Assembly (NCBI GenBank): GCA_021767325.1
Contig: JAASTM010000123.1
Coordinates: forward strand, 1 to 6,787
Length of the DNA stretch: 6,787 bases
Reading direction: 5' to 3'
Source: Spirochaetales bacterium
GTDB taxonomy: Bacteria; Spirochaetota; Spirochaetia; DSM-16054; Sediminispirochaetaceae
Position 1 is the stretch's first letter, and every line of letters starts with the position of its first letter. The notes beneath the pieces are model-generated. The model was not told the origin of the DNA. It made no database searches and saw only the letters and a list, made by a program, of their open reading frames with translations. This document shows, piece after piece, positions 1 to 6,116 of this stretch. A program made the position numbers and the translations under genes.

Positions 1-1595
1 ATAAACGCATACATGTCGACGGTGATATGGCCGTCGAACCGTACTCCTGTGAGCTCTTCGATCACCGACCGCAGCTTATCAATGCCATACAGGCGGTAAT
101 ATGAACTTATTTTGCGTTGTTTGTAGTATATATCCCGGGGAATGCTGATCAGTCGTATTCCGTCTTCTTCGGAAAGACGGGCGATCATCATGGTATCGGC
201 GTTTTTTTCGTGGGTGCCGCACAGCAGAATAATCGTCTCGCTGCTGTTCCCGGCCTTCGAGATCGAAGCGGGATCTGGAAGACTATTCAGGGCGGAGTTC
301 GAATCGGGATCCGTACCGAATATCGAATCGGTAGATCTCCGGGAAAAATGTACTTTTGTCCCGATGGTTTTGAGTTCCGAGATTACTACATCTTCCCGGT
401 CGGTGAGGTATATCTTGCCGTGTTTCTTGAGCACCGCAAATGCACCGTACCGCTCTCCGTTTTCCTTGCGCAGATCGAAGTAAAAGTAATCTCCATTTTC
501 CCGCGGCTGGCTGTTCATCTGCAAACCGTTTTCCGAGAGAAATGTCTGGAATGCAGGATCCTCCGATACCGTTTTTATCCGTTTTATAGCCTCGGCGGCT
601 GCAATCTCCCGGGGAGTCCGGTCGTCGATGTCGCGGGTGTGCTGCAGCAGTGCGCTTTCGAACTCGCTGGGGGTCTTGAAAGTGTCGGCATTTAGAAAGA
701 AGGAGCCGCCCTGAAAGTTTACTCCGAAGGAACTGATCCAACCGCCCTCATTACCGTTTGATCCGGCATGCTTGATCCGCCATTCGATCCGCTCGAAATC
801 GATTTCAAGACCGGAGGGGGATTGTTCCTCCGGCGGTATGATCCTGAGGTTTTTCTCCGCCAGCAGCTGTGAAAACTCAGCGTCACTGGTAAGCTGCACG
901 CACACATCGACCTTCTGACGGAATGCACGAATGTGTTGCTGAATTCTGTCGAACTCGGTCCGGATGAACTGAAGTGATTGATCTACTGTCTGCTTACTGC
1001 CGTGGAGATCGAAGTGCTCTTCTTTGCGGAGCAGCGAGGTGATTTTGAGCTGGGGACTTGACTGCCCGGCGGCGGCATCCAGCACAAACAGGCGCTTTTC
1101 CTGGTGCAGTAGGGTGTAACGCTGATCGTCTATCTCCTGAAACTCTAACTCCATAGTTTCTATAGTGTCCCGAAGCTTACGGTTTTTTAGAAACATGGCA
1201 AAACTCTTTTCGGCGGCCTTACTCTGATAATAACCCTCTAAATAATTGATTCCATCAAAAAAAAGAGCATCATCATTTTTAAGCCCGCTTGAGCCTTCAC
1301 TACTCGCGGAACCGGCCTGCTTGTCCGACTGTAGCGTTATTGCCTCTGCCTGCGGAAGCTCCAGGGCATCGCGGCTCTCATTCAGTTTTTCGAAGAGAAT
1401 GCTTTGATTCAGGCCGATTTTTTTGAGCGTTGATTGCTGGCTTTCGATCTCGTCGCCTAGACTGCGGTTATAGCGCTGCAGGTCTGCCCGGATCTGCAGG
1501 AGTTTAATATGCAGGTTTAGCCAGCCGCCGCCTATTATCAGGGTGAGCAGCGCGGCCGCTGTTAGGCTTAAAACAATTTTCCGATTTATCTTCAT
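1..1595 (-). CDS. Membrane-anchored LCP (LytR-CpsA-Psr) family protein with long N-terminal extension, C-terminus beyond window
   Basis: The minus strand is open from the ATG at 1595 to the window edge: 531 codons with no stop, so the gene is partial at its 3' end. The protein starts with a basic tip (K2, R5, K6) and one hydrophobic segment at about residues 7-27, suggesting an inner-membrane anchor with the rest outside the cytoplasm. A polar, heptad-like helical stretch follows (about 28-75), then a long mixed region (about 105-450) I do not recognise. From about residue 453 the LCP fold begins: a hydrophobic strand ending LLCGTH (457-462), ADTMM (466-470), SIPRD with R487 and D488, then a Lys-Ile-Ser helix entry, EELTG and a VDMYAF strand at the edge. 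LCP proteins transfer polyprenyl-linked glycopolymers to the cell wall or another acceptor; the acceptor in a spirochaete is not obvious. The spacer to purH is 37 bases, with AAGGG 11 bases before the ATG. The family call is good; the extension's role is unknown. Confidence 0.85.
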   Translation of the reverse strand, partial: MKINRKIVLSLTAAALLTLIIGGGWLNLHIKLLQIRADLQRYNRSLGDEIESQQSTLKKIGLNQSILFEKLNESRDALELPQAEAITLQSDKQAGSASSEGSSGLKNDDALFFDGINYLEGYYQSKAAEKSFAMFLKNRKLRDTIETMELEFQEIDDQRYTLLHQEKRLFVLDAAAGQSSPQLKITSLLRKEEHFDLHGSKQTVDQSLQFIRTEFDRIQQHIRAFRQKVDVCVQLTSDAEFSQLLAEKNLRIIPPEEQSPSGLEIDFERIEWRIKHAGSNGNEGGWISSFGVNFQGGSFFLNADTFKTPSEFESALLQHTRDIDDRTPREIAAAEAIKRIKTVSEDPAFQTFLSENGLQMNSQPRENGDYFYFDLRKENGERYGAFAVLKKHGKIYLTDREDVVISELKTIGTKVHFSRRSTDSIFGTDPDSNSALNSLPDPASISKAGNSSETIILLCGTHEKNADTMMIARLSEEDGIRLISIPRDIYYKQRKISSYYRLYGIDKLRSVIEELTGVRFDGHITVDMYAF

Positions 1596-1632
1596 ATGTT
1601 GGTAAACCCTTAATGCTGTAGTATCGGTGCGG

Positions 1633-2883
1633 CTAGTGCCTAAAGGAGCGCTCGCCTGTAAAAACCATGGCGGCATCGTATTCGTTGCACGCTTCGATCG
1701 ATTCGAAATCTCTCACCGAACCGCCGGGCTGTACCACCGCGGTTACTCCCTCTCGCAGCCCAACTTCGACTCCATCTCTGAACGGAAAGAAGCCATCCGA
1801 AACCATCACACTACCTTTGATATCACCGTGAAACTCGGATAGATAGCGGTCGACTTCCTCCTGCTGGGATGTACGCAGCTCCTGATAGGAGCATTCGAAT
1901 TGGGAGAGCGCAACGCGTGCTCTGCTTTTTGCGTAAGCCTTGTCCCGGGCTATCTCGGCACAGCCTACCCGGTCCTGTTCGCCTGTTCCGATTCCCACTG
2001 TCGTGCGGTTTTTCACGTAGAGAACCGAATTGCTGGTTACTCCGCTTTCGACCTGCCAGCCGAACAGGAGGTCCTGCAGCTCCCGGTGGTTCGGACTGCG
2101 CTTGATCGCGTAGTGCGTGCCTTTGTAGTCGGTTTCCGCCGGTAGAAAATCATCTGCCGAAAGGATGCGGGTGGTATACGACCATTGTACAATCAAGCCT
2201 CCGTCGATCAGGGAGCGGAAATCGACATGTGGAGCCGCAGTCAGCTGCCGGAGACGGTCAATATTTCTGATTTCCATAATCCGGAGATTTTTCTTTTTTT
2301 CGAGTACCTCCATGGCCGCATCGCTGTAGGCAGGTGCTGCCACGACTTCGGTATAGTGCGTGCTTATTTCTTCTGCGGTTGCCTTGTCTATCTCGCGATT
2401 GACAGCCACTACCCCGCCGAAAGCGGCTATCGGGTCGGCCATAAAAGCAGCCTGATAACTCTCGGCCAGATCGGGCCGTTGTGCCACACCGCAGGGGTTG
2501 TTGTGTTTGATTATGACTGTGGTCGGTTCGTCTGGGAAATAGCGCAGGATGTTCAATGCGCTGTCTACATCCGTGATGTTGATCATACCCGGATGCTTGC
2601 CGGATTTTTTCAATTCGGCTTCGGAAACAAGTGCAGCTTCAGGGGAGACTGCCGCCACATCGCCGAGTACCAGATTGCCGTTTACCAGGCGGTAGAGCGC
2701 AGCCTTCTGATGGGGGTTTTCACCGTATCGCAAGCCTTGCTTTTCGCCGGCAATTGTCCAGGTTACTTTTTCAAAGCGCAAACTCTGGCGAAATGAATCT
2801 TCGCCAAAACTTATTTCCATTGTTACGGGGAAATTATCTTCCTGCAGTTTACGATACTGCTGTTTGAGATTACGATTATTCAT
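1633..2883 (-). CDS. purH: Stand-alone AICAR transformylase (PurH C-terminal domain)
   Basis: This 416-residue cytoplasmic enzyme should transfer the formyl group of 10-formyl-tetrahydrofolate to AICAR, giving FAICAR, the penultimate step to IMP. Visible family motifs are LRYGENPHQ (51-59), IKHNNPCG (125-132; K126-H127 match the catalytic Lys-His pair), AFGGVVAVNREID (154-166), SNSVLYVK (284-291), GIGTGEQDRV (297-306), SDGFFPFRDG (362-371), QPGGSVRD (385-392) and a terminal FRH. Bifunctional PurH is normally about 510-530 residues, with an MGS-like IMP cyclohydrolase domain of about 200 residues in front. Here only about 50 unrelated residues precede LRYGENPHQ, so ring closure must be done by another protein. 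The ATG at 2883 has a G-rich stretch six bases upstream but no classic Shine-Dalgarno. The upstream ATG at 2896 is out of frame. It lies 146 bases after folD, which supplies its folate cofactor. Confidence 0.93.
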   Translation of the reverse strand: MNNRNLKQQYRKLQEDNFPVTMEISFGEDSFRQSLRFEKVTWTIAGEKQGLRYGENPHQKAALYRLVNGNLVLGDVAAVSPEAALVSEAELKKSGKHPGMINITDVDSALNILRYFPDEPTTVIIKHNNPCGVAQRPDLAESYQAAFMADPIAAFGGVVAVNREIDKATAEEISTHYTEVVAAPAYSDAAMEVLEKKKNLRIMEIRNIDRLRQLTAAPHVDFRSLIDGGLIVQWSYTTRILSADDFLPAETDYKGTHYAIKRSPNHRELQDLLFGWQVESGVTSNSVLYVKNRTTVGIGTGEQDRVGCAEIARDKAYAKSRARVALSQFECSYQELRTSQQEEVDRYLSEFHGDIKGSVMVSDGFFPFRDGVEVGLREGVTAVVQPGGSVRDFESIEACNEYDAAMVFTGERSFRH

Positions 2884-2965
2884 GAAGGGCCCCCATGGGT
2901 AAGATCGAGAGCTATCGTACCACAGCCGTCAAAAAATGAGAAGTGCGAGCTCTTGAGTATTACAC

Positions 2966-3008
2966 AACCTCTATCGGACGTTTCTGACCGAACGCACCGA
3001 TAGAGGTT
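2966..3008 (-). repeat. Perfect 12-bp inverted repeat between folD and purH
   Basis: AACCTCTATCGG (2966-2977) and its exact reverse complement (2997-3008) flank a 19-base loop that can add a short inner CGTT/AACG stem. It begins 21 bases after the folD stop. No T-run follows directly on either strand. The nearest T6 in the folD direction is about 30 bases downstream, at 2936-2931. It is therefore not a classic intrinsic terminator. It may be an mRNA-stabilising or processing hairpin, or a leaky attenuator that sets the folD:purH ratio. Confidence 0.75.
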
Positions 3009-3029
3009 CGAAGAGTATCGAATTCGGTC

Positions 3030-3920
3030 CTATTTTTCCGCATTCATATGATTTCTGGCCGATTCGAGGGTGTTGTACAGCAGCATGGTGATGGTCATAG
3101 GCCCGACACCCCCGGGCACAGGAGTGATCTTGGATGCCTTTTCCTTTATGGCTTCGAAATCTACATCCCCTACCAGACGGTAGCCTTTCTTTTTGGAGGA
3201 ATCTTCGACCCGGTTCACACCGACGTCGATTACAACTGCACCCGGTTTGACCATGTCGGCGGTGATCATCTCGGGCTTACCGGCCGCGGCGATCAGGATA
3301 TCTGCTTGCGTAGTTATCGATGCCATATCTTTGGTAGCGGAGTGACAGACGGTGACTGTTGAATTTCGACCTTCGGCTTTCTGCAGCAGCATGTTGGCCA
3401 ATGGTTTGCCGACTATGTTGCTGCGGCCGACGATCACTGCATGGGCTCCCTTGGTTTTAACTCCTGATCGAATCAACATTTGGATAACCCCATGAGGTGT
3501 ACAGGGCAGAAATGCCTGCTGTCCTAGCATCATTTTGCCTACGTTAAATGGGTGAAATCCGTCCACATCCTTTTCCGGCTTGATGCGCAAAAGCACCTTT
3601 TCTTCGTCTATGTGGTCGGGAAGCGGCAGCTGGACCAGTATCCCGTGGATTTTGGGGTCATTGTTCATCCGATCGATAATCTTCAGCAGTTCCTCTTCGC
3701 TGGTATCGGCTGGAAGACGATTGTCGTCCGAATAAATACCGGCTTTATCACACGCCTTTTCTTTTGCTTTTACATATGAATTGCTGGCCGGATCATCTCC
3801 TACCAGGACAACCCCGAGTCCAGGTGTTACTCCCTGCGCACTGAGCTTTTCCACTTCTTCAGCGATTTCAGCCCGCATAGTTTTTGCCAGTTCTTTTCCA
3901 TCGATAATTTCAGCAGACAT
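3030..3920 (-). CDS. folD: Bifunctional methylenetetrahydrofolate dehydrogenase / methenyltetrahydrofolate cyclohydrolase FolD
   Basis: FolD oxidises 5,10-methylene-THF to 5,10-methenyl-THF with NADP and hydrolyses that to 10-formyl-THF, the donor used in purine synthesis. The 296 residues carry the family landmarks in order: SYVKAKEKA (48-56, with the active-site Tyr49 and Lys53), GILVQLPLP (93-101), KDVDGFHP (117-124), PCTPHGV (139-145), the nucleotide-binding GRSNIVGKP (165-173) and [11 protein letters not shown] (266-276). Length is normal and nothing is missing. I chose the ATG at 3920 because AAGGAG lies seven bases upstream. A GTG two codons earlier (3926) would sit almost on top of that site and is unlikely. 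It is the first gene of the leftward group and is divergent from the barrel gene at 4076. Confidence 0.97.
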   Translation of the reverse strand: MSAEIIDGKELAKTMRAEIAEEVEKLSAQGVTPGLGVVLVGDDPASNSYVKAKEKACDKAGIYSDDNRLPADTSEEELLKIIDRMNNDPKIHGILVQLPLPDHIDEEKVLLRIKPEKDVDGFHPFNVGKMMLGQQAFLPCTPHGVIQMLIRSGVKTKGAHAVIVGRSNIVGKPLANMLLQKAEGRNSTVTVCHSATKDMASITTQADILIAAAGKPEMITADMVKPGAVVIDVGVNRVEDSSKKKGYRLVGDVDFEAIKEKASKITPVPGGVGPMTITMLLYNTLESARNHMNAEK

Positions 3921-3927
3921 ATACACT

Positions 3928-3933
3928 CTCCTT
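3928..3933 (-). promoter_or_regulatory. Ribosome binding site that sets the folD start
   Basis: AAGGAG on the minus strand ends seven bases before the ATG at 3920, ideal spacing. It leaves only one or two bases before the GTG at 3926, so it decides in favour of the ATG start. Confidence 0.85.
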
Positions 3934-3950
3934 TTCCATGTCTATGTATA

Positions 3951-3992
3951 GCATAATTATAATATACTATACTATTTTATTATAGTAATTGC
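3951..3992. repeat. Imperfect AT-rich dyad covering the folD -10 box
   Basis: TATAATA at 3958-3964 is mirrored by TATTATA at 3978-3984 with a 13-base centre. Weaker pairing extends outward to GC at 3951-3952 and GC at 3991-3992. It overlaps the predicted folD -10 box and start site, so it could be an operator. In DNA this AT-rich, such dyads also arise by chance. Confidence 0.35.
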
Positions 3993-4006
3993 ACTCCTGT
4001 TGATAA
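3979..4006 (-). promoter_or_regulatory. Predicted sigma-70-type promoter for folD
   Basis: On the minus strand, TTATCA (4006-4001, 4 of 6 to consensus) is followed after 16 bases by a perfect TATAAT (3984-3979). Transcription would start near 3971, giving a leader of about 50 bases before folD. The region is AT-rich, so other TATAAT-like words occur nearby (for example 3961-3956), but this one has the best partner. Confidence 0.55.
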
Positions 4007-4028
4007 AAGGGGGTTGTAGTGTTACTAT
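4000..4028 (+). promoter_or_regulatory. Predicted sigma-70-type promoter for the barrel/lipoprotein pair
   Basis: TTGATA (4000-4005, 5 of 6) is separated by 17 bases from TACTAT (4023-4028, 4 of 6). Transcription would start near 4035, about 40 bases before the ATG at 4076. Its -35 box shares six bases with the -35 box of the opposite folD promoter. Confidence 0.5.
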
Positions 4029-4075
4029 TCAACTCAAACAGATTCTAGCACGAAACCAAGGAAGATTGAGGATAT

Positions 4076-4795
4076 ATGTCAAAACTGCGTACTTATGTGT
4101 CTCTGCTGCTAATTTTGTTCTTTGCGAGCCTTGTTCCGTTCTCAGTATGTGCTCAGGAAGAGCAAAGCCCTTCCGAGCAGGATCCTGACGGAGGATTACA
4201 GGAGCGTCCCGAGGAAAAAGAACCACCCCCCGAGGGGTATCCAGAGGACGAAGAGTTCCTGGAAGCCTATGGTTTGGGCAGCCAAATTTTCACCATCGAT
4301 GCGGGCCTGTTTCTGCCCCTGTTTTTCCACTTTCCCGCCGCAAGCGATAACGATGATGTCAGTACTTTTGAACCGGCCTTAGGGCAACTGAGCCTGGGCG
4401 GCAGCGGTTCGCTCAGCTGGGGCAGTTATCTTACCCCGCGCTTTGCCCTGGGAGTCGAACTGGCTGGCTCGTTCTCCTTTACACCCAACGGGTATGTCCA
4501 CAGTCTGATTCCGATCACCATGTTCGCCGAATATCTGTTCAAATCCGGATCTTTCGAGTTTCCGGTTTCGCTGCACGGCGGTTTCGTAATCAACCGCGTC
4601 CAGGACCAGCTGTACATGGGGCCGATCGTGATTCCAGGTGTTTCGGCTTACTACAACCTGAATGCGGAATGGGGCCTCGGCGCTACCCTGGATTACTGGT
4701 GGACCCCCGAAATCTACTTTGGGGATAAATCCGAAAACTCCGCTTTCGGAAATTATCTCGAGCTAAGCTTTTCCGCCCGCTACCACTTTTCCTAA
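4076..4795 (+). CDS. Secreted protein, probable small outer-membrane beta-barrel (OmpW/OmpX-like)
   Basis: This 239-residue protein has a clear signal peptide: charged N-terminus (K3, R5), hydrophobic core (about 8-24) and a Val-Cys-Ala cleavage site after residue 26. Residues 27-66 are a low-complexity Glu/Asp/Pro-rich stretch, probably a flexible periplasmic linker. From about residue 70 to the end, alternating hydrophobic/polar strands with many Gly and aromatic residues (LGGSGSLSWGSYL, FALGVELAGSFSF, WGLGATLDYWW, LELSFSARYHFS) fit an eight-strand-type barrel. The end, RYHFS, places Phe next to last, close to the usual aromatic terminus of outer membrane proteins. The Cys at 25 lacks a lipobox, so it is not called a lipoprotein. 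Two weak ribosome sites flank ideal spacing: AAGGAAG 11 bases and GAGGA 3 bases before the ATG. A lipoprotein gene follows 15 bases later, likely cotranscribed. The function is not known; porin, adhesin or structural roles are all possible. Confidence 0.85.
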   Translation: MSKLRTYVSLLLILFFASLVPFSVCAQEEQSPSEQDPDGGLQERPEEKEPPPEGYPEDEEFLEAYGLGSQIFTIDAGLFLPLFFHFPAASDNDDVSTFEPALGQLSLGGSGSLSWGSYLTPRFALGVELAGSFSFTPNGYVHSLIPITMFAEYLFKSGSFEFPVSLHGGFVINRVQDQLYMGPIVIPGVSAYYNLNAEWGLGATLDYWWTPEIYFGDKSENSAFGNYLELSFSARYHFS

Positions 4796-4797
4796 TT

Positions 4798-4802
4798 GAG
4801 GA
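4798..4802 (+). promoter_or_regulatory. Ribosome binding site setting the lipoprotein start
   Basis: GAGGA lies eight bases before the ATG at 4811. A TTG at 4796 in the same frame would overlap this site and extend the protein by only five residues, so the ATG is preferred. The ten-base string ATTGAGGATA containing this site also occurs at 4065-4074 just before the barrel gene. Confidence 0.7.
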
Positions 4803-4810
4803 TAACGACT

Positions 4811-5914
4811 ATGAGTTTTTTGAAATACAGAGCATCCAAATATACATCTTTCACCGGTTTTCTGGCTGCGGCAGTCGTAGTACTGGCAGTCCTGCTCTCA
4901 GCCGGCTGTAACCAGGACGGCGTCGGCATCTACTACGCCATCAGCCAGGAGGAGAAGCAGATTGATTCGAGAATATCAGAATTATCTGTGCAGCAGGTTG
5001 TGGAAACTAATGGAACTGTCTATGCACGTACGGGAGGTGAAATATGGGAAAAAGCTGGTGATGATAGCTGGAGATCAATCGGTGGAGGTACTGCTTGGGG
5101 CGGTATGGTCGATTACAGTGATGATTTATATGCTTATTTCATAAATGATGATTTAGACAATGGCGTATTAAAACGATGGAATGGAAGTTCATGGTCTACA
5201 AGCGGATTTGATCAACCTCCAACGAATAATGATATAGACCTCTTTTCGATGGATGGAGCTTATGCTCTAGAAATCGATCAATTAGATGGAGATGGAAATC
5301 GAATTCACGAAATAAGAACAACCAATGATTTTAGTACCTATCACCTTCAAGCTTTTCAGGATGATGTCTATGATGGTACATCATTGGGAGCCACTTCCTT
5401 TCTTATTTCTTCATCATCAATATATTCGGGAACCTTCGATTCACTTAATAAAATTACTACTTTAAGCTTTAGTGGACAGAGTGTGAGTGGAGATTATTTA
5501 TCGATAACTTCTGATGGCACTACTAATTTATTCTTATTAACTAGTTCAAAGCAGATTTTTACAAGTACAGATGGTGAAAATTGGAATTTTGTTGATGATG
5601 CAATCGATAAACCTGTAGAATCAAGTGCTGACATTGTCACAATAGACAGTAATGATTTTCTTATATTTGGAACTGAAACCTATGCTTATAATGAGATGAG
5701 AATAGAGAGTACTATCACTGACTCAGAAGTGAGTCGTCCTTCAATAACTACTAATTCAACAACAGATTCTTTTGCAGCGAACTATCCTATTTTATCGGAT
5801 TCTTTGGGCTTTCAAGTGTATGCAAGCAGTGTACCGAATGAGTTTTATGTAGCAACTGGGCCTTATTCCGGACTCTGGAAACGTACCAGCACCGGTGAGT
5901 TCCAGCGGCAGTAG
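4811..5914 (+). CDS. Predicted lipoprotein with beta-propeller-like (BNR/Asp-box) features and a mosaic gene structure
   Basis: The 367-residue product has a lipoprotein signal: basic N-terminus (K5, R7, K10), hydrophobic segment at about 14-30, and LLSAGC with the lipidated Cys at 33. This lipobox is relaxed, as is common in spirochaetes. The mature part is rich in Ser, Thr, Asp and Trp. It contains short strand-turn units such as GGEIWEKAGDDSW (75-87), LKRWNGSSW (120-128) and an Asp-box-like STDGENW (252-258), suggesting a beta-propeller-like surface or periplasmic protein; the fold is inferred. No catalytic residues are recognised. Base composition is abnormal: the first 150 bases are GC-rich (38 of 60 at 4861-4920). 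About 4961-5857 is AT-rich (15 of 60 GC at 5521-5580, 18 of 60 at 5101-5160). The last 50 or so bases return to the GC-rich style. Cotranscribed with the barrel gene 15 bases upstream, it may be that protein's partner. Confidence 0.82.
   Translation: MSFLKYRASKYTSFTGFLAAAVVVLAVLLSAGCNQDGVGIYYAISQEEKQIDSRISELSVQQVVETNGTVYARTGGEIWEKAGDDSWRSIGGGTAWGGMVDYSDDLYAYFINDDLDNGVLKRWNGSSWSTSGFDQPPTNNDIDLFSMDGAYALEIDQLDGDGNRIHEIRTTNDFSTYHLQAFQDDVYDGTSLGATSFLISSSSIYSGTFDSLNKITTLSFSGQSVSGDYLSITSDGTTNLFLLTSSKQIFTSTDGENWNFVDDAIDKPVESSADIVTIDSNDFLIFGTETYAYNEMRIESTITDSEVSRPSITTNSTTDSFAANYPILSDSLGFQVYASSVPNEFYVATGPYSGLWKRTSTGEFQRQ
4961..5857 (+). other. AT-rich insert-like core of the lipoprotein gene
   Basis: The reading frame is continuous, but GC content falls abruptly near 4960 and recovers near 5857. 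Sampled 60-base lines inside have 15-18 G+C, against 38 in the 5' part of the same gene. Codon choice changes with it, to A/T-ending codons. The boundaries are estimated by eye to within a few tens of bases. No flanking direct repeats or mobile-element ends were found. Confidence 0.7.
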
Positions 5915-5970
5915 GCAGTAAACAGGAGTTCCAAGACAAGGCGGCACGCGCTCGCAGGATTAAAAAACAG

Positions 5971-6012
5971 AGAGCTGTTCAGGATAGATATCCCGGACAG
6001 CTCTTTTTTTTT
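5971..6012. terminator. Strong intrinsic terminator, probably bidirectional
   Basis: AGAGCTGTTC (5971-5980) pairs with GGACAGCTCT (5995-6004), ten pairs including one G-T. The stem continues past an A/C mismatch with GGAT/ATCC around a four-base loop. On the plus strand nine T follow (6004-6012), ending the barrel/lipoprotein transcript. On the minus strand six T follow three bases after the stem (complement of the A-run at 5962-5967), so it can also end the convergent beta-helix transcript. Confidence 0.92.
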
Positions 6013-6116
6013 GAGGGGGGATAGTGTGCTGGGGCCTTGAAAACACTGACCGGTTTCGCCCGGAATACAAGCGGGAGGTTGGCCGGAGCTGAGCGTTGAT
6101 CACAAACCCGGCTTGA

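Noticed and set aside
117..695. Long plus-strand open frames (117-695, 142-483) and minus-strand frames (283-741, 719-928) in the left part
   Set aside because: They lie in other frames of the continuous 531-codon LCP frame on the minus strand, which has a signal anchor and recognisable motifs; the others have no family features.
2185..2796. 203-codon plus-strand frame antisense to the AICAR transformylase gene
   Set aside because: Its frame is a shadow of a strongly conserved gene and its protein has no recognisable motif.
2904..2932. Internal promoter for purH from TTGACG at 2932-2927 on the minus strand
   Set aside because: The -35 word is good, but at 17-18 bases spacing the -10 position holds CTCGAT or TCGATC, a poor match; the TACGAT upstream is only seven bases away.
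2884..3029. ZTP (pfl-type) or THF riboswitch between folD and purH, or upstream of folD
   Set aside because: Both classes are known near folD/purH genes, but the conserved core words I would expect were not seen in 2884-3029 or 3921-3975. A covariance-model search would settle it.
4796..4810. TTG start at 4796 for the lipoprotein
   Set aside because: It would overlap its own ribosome site, and the ATG at 4811 has correct spacing and a normal lipoprotein signal.
5907..5920. Tandem GGCAGTA repeat across the lipoprotein stop codon
   Set aside because: Two seven-base copies are too short to call a duplication or an attachment site without an element nearby.
5915..6116. Possible small RNA or tRNA in the gap between the convergent genes
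   Set aside because: Apart from the terminator hairpin no cloverleaf, promoter or coding frame could be supported.
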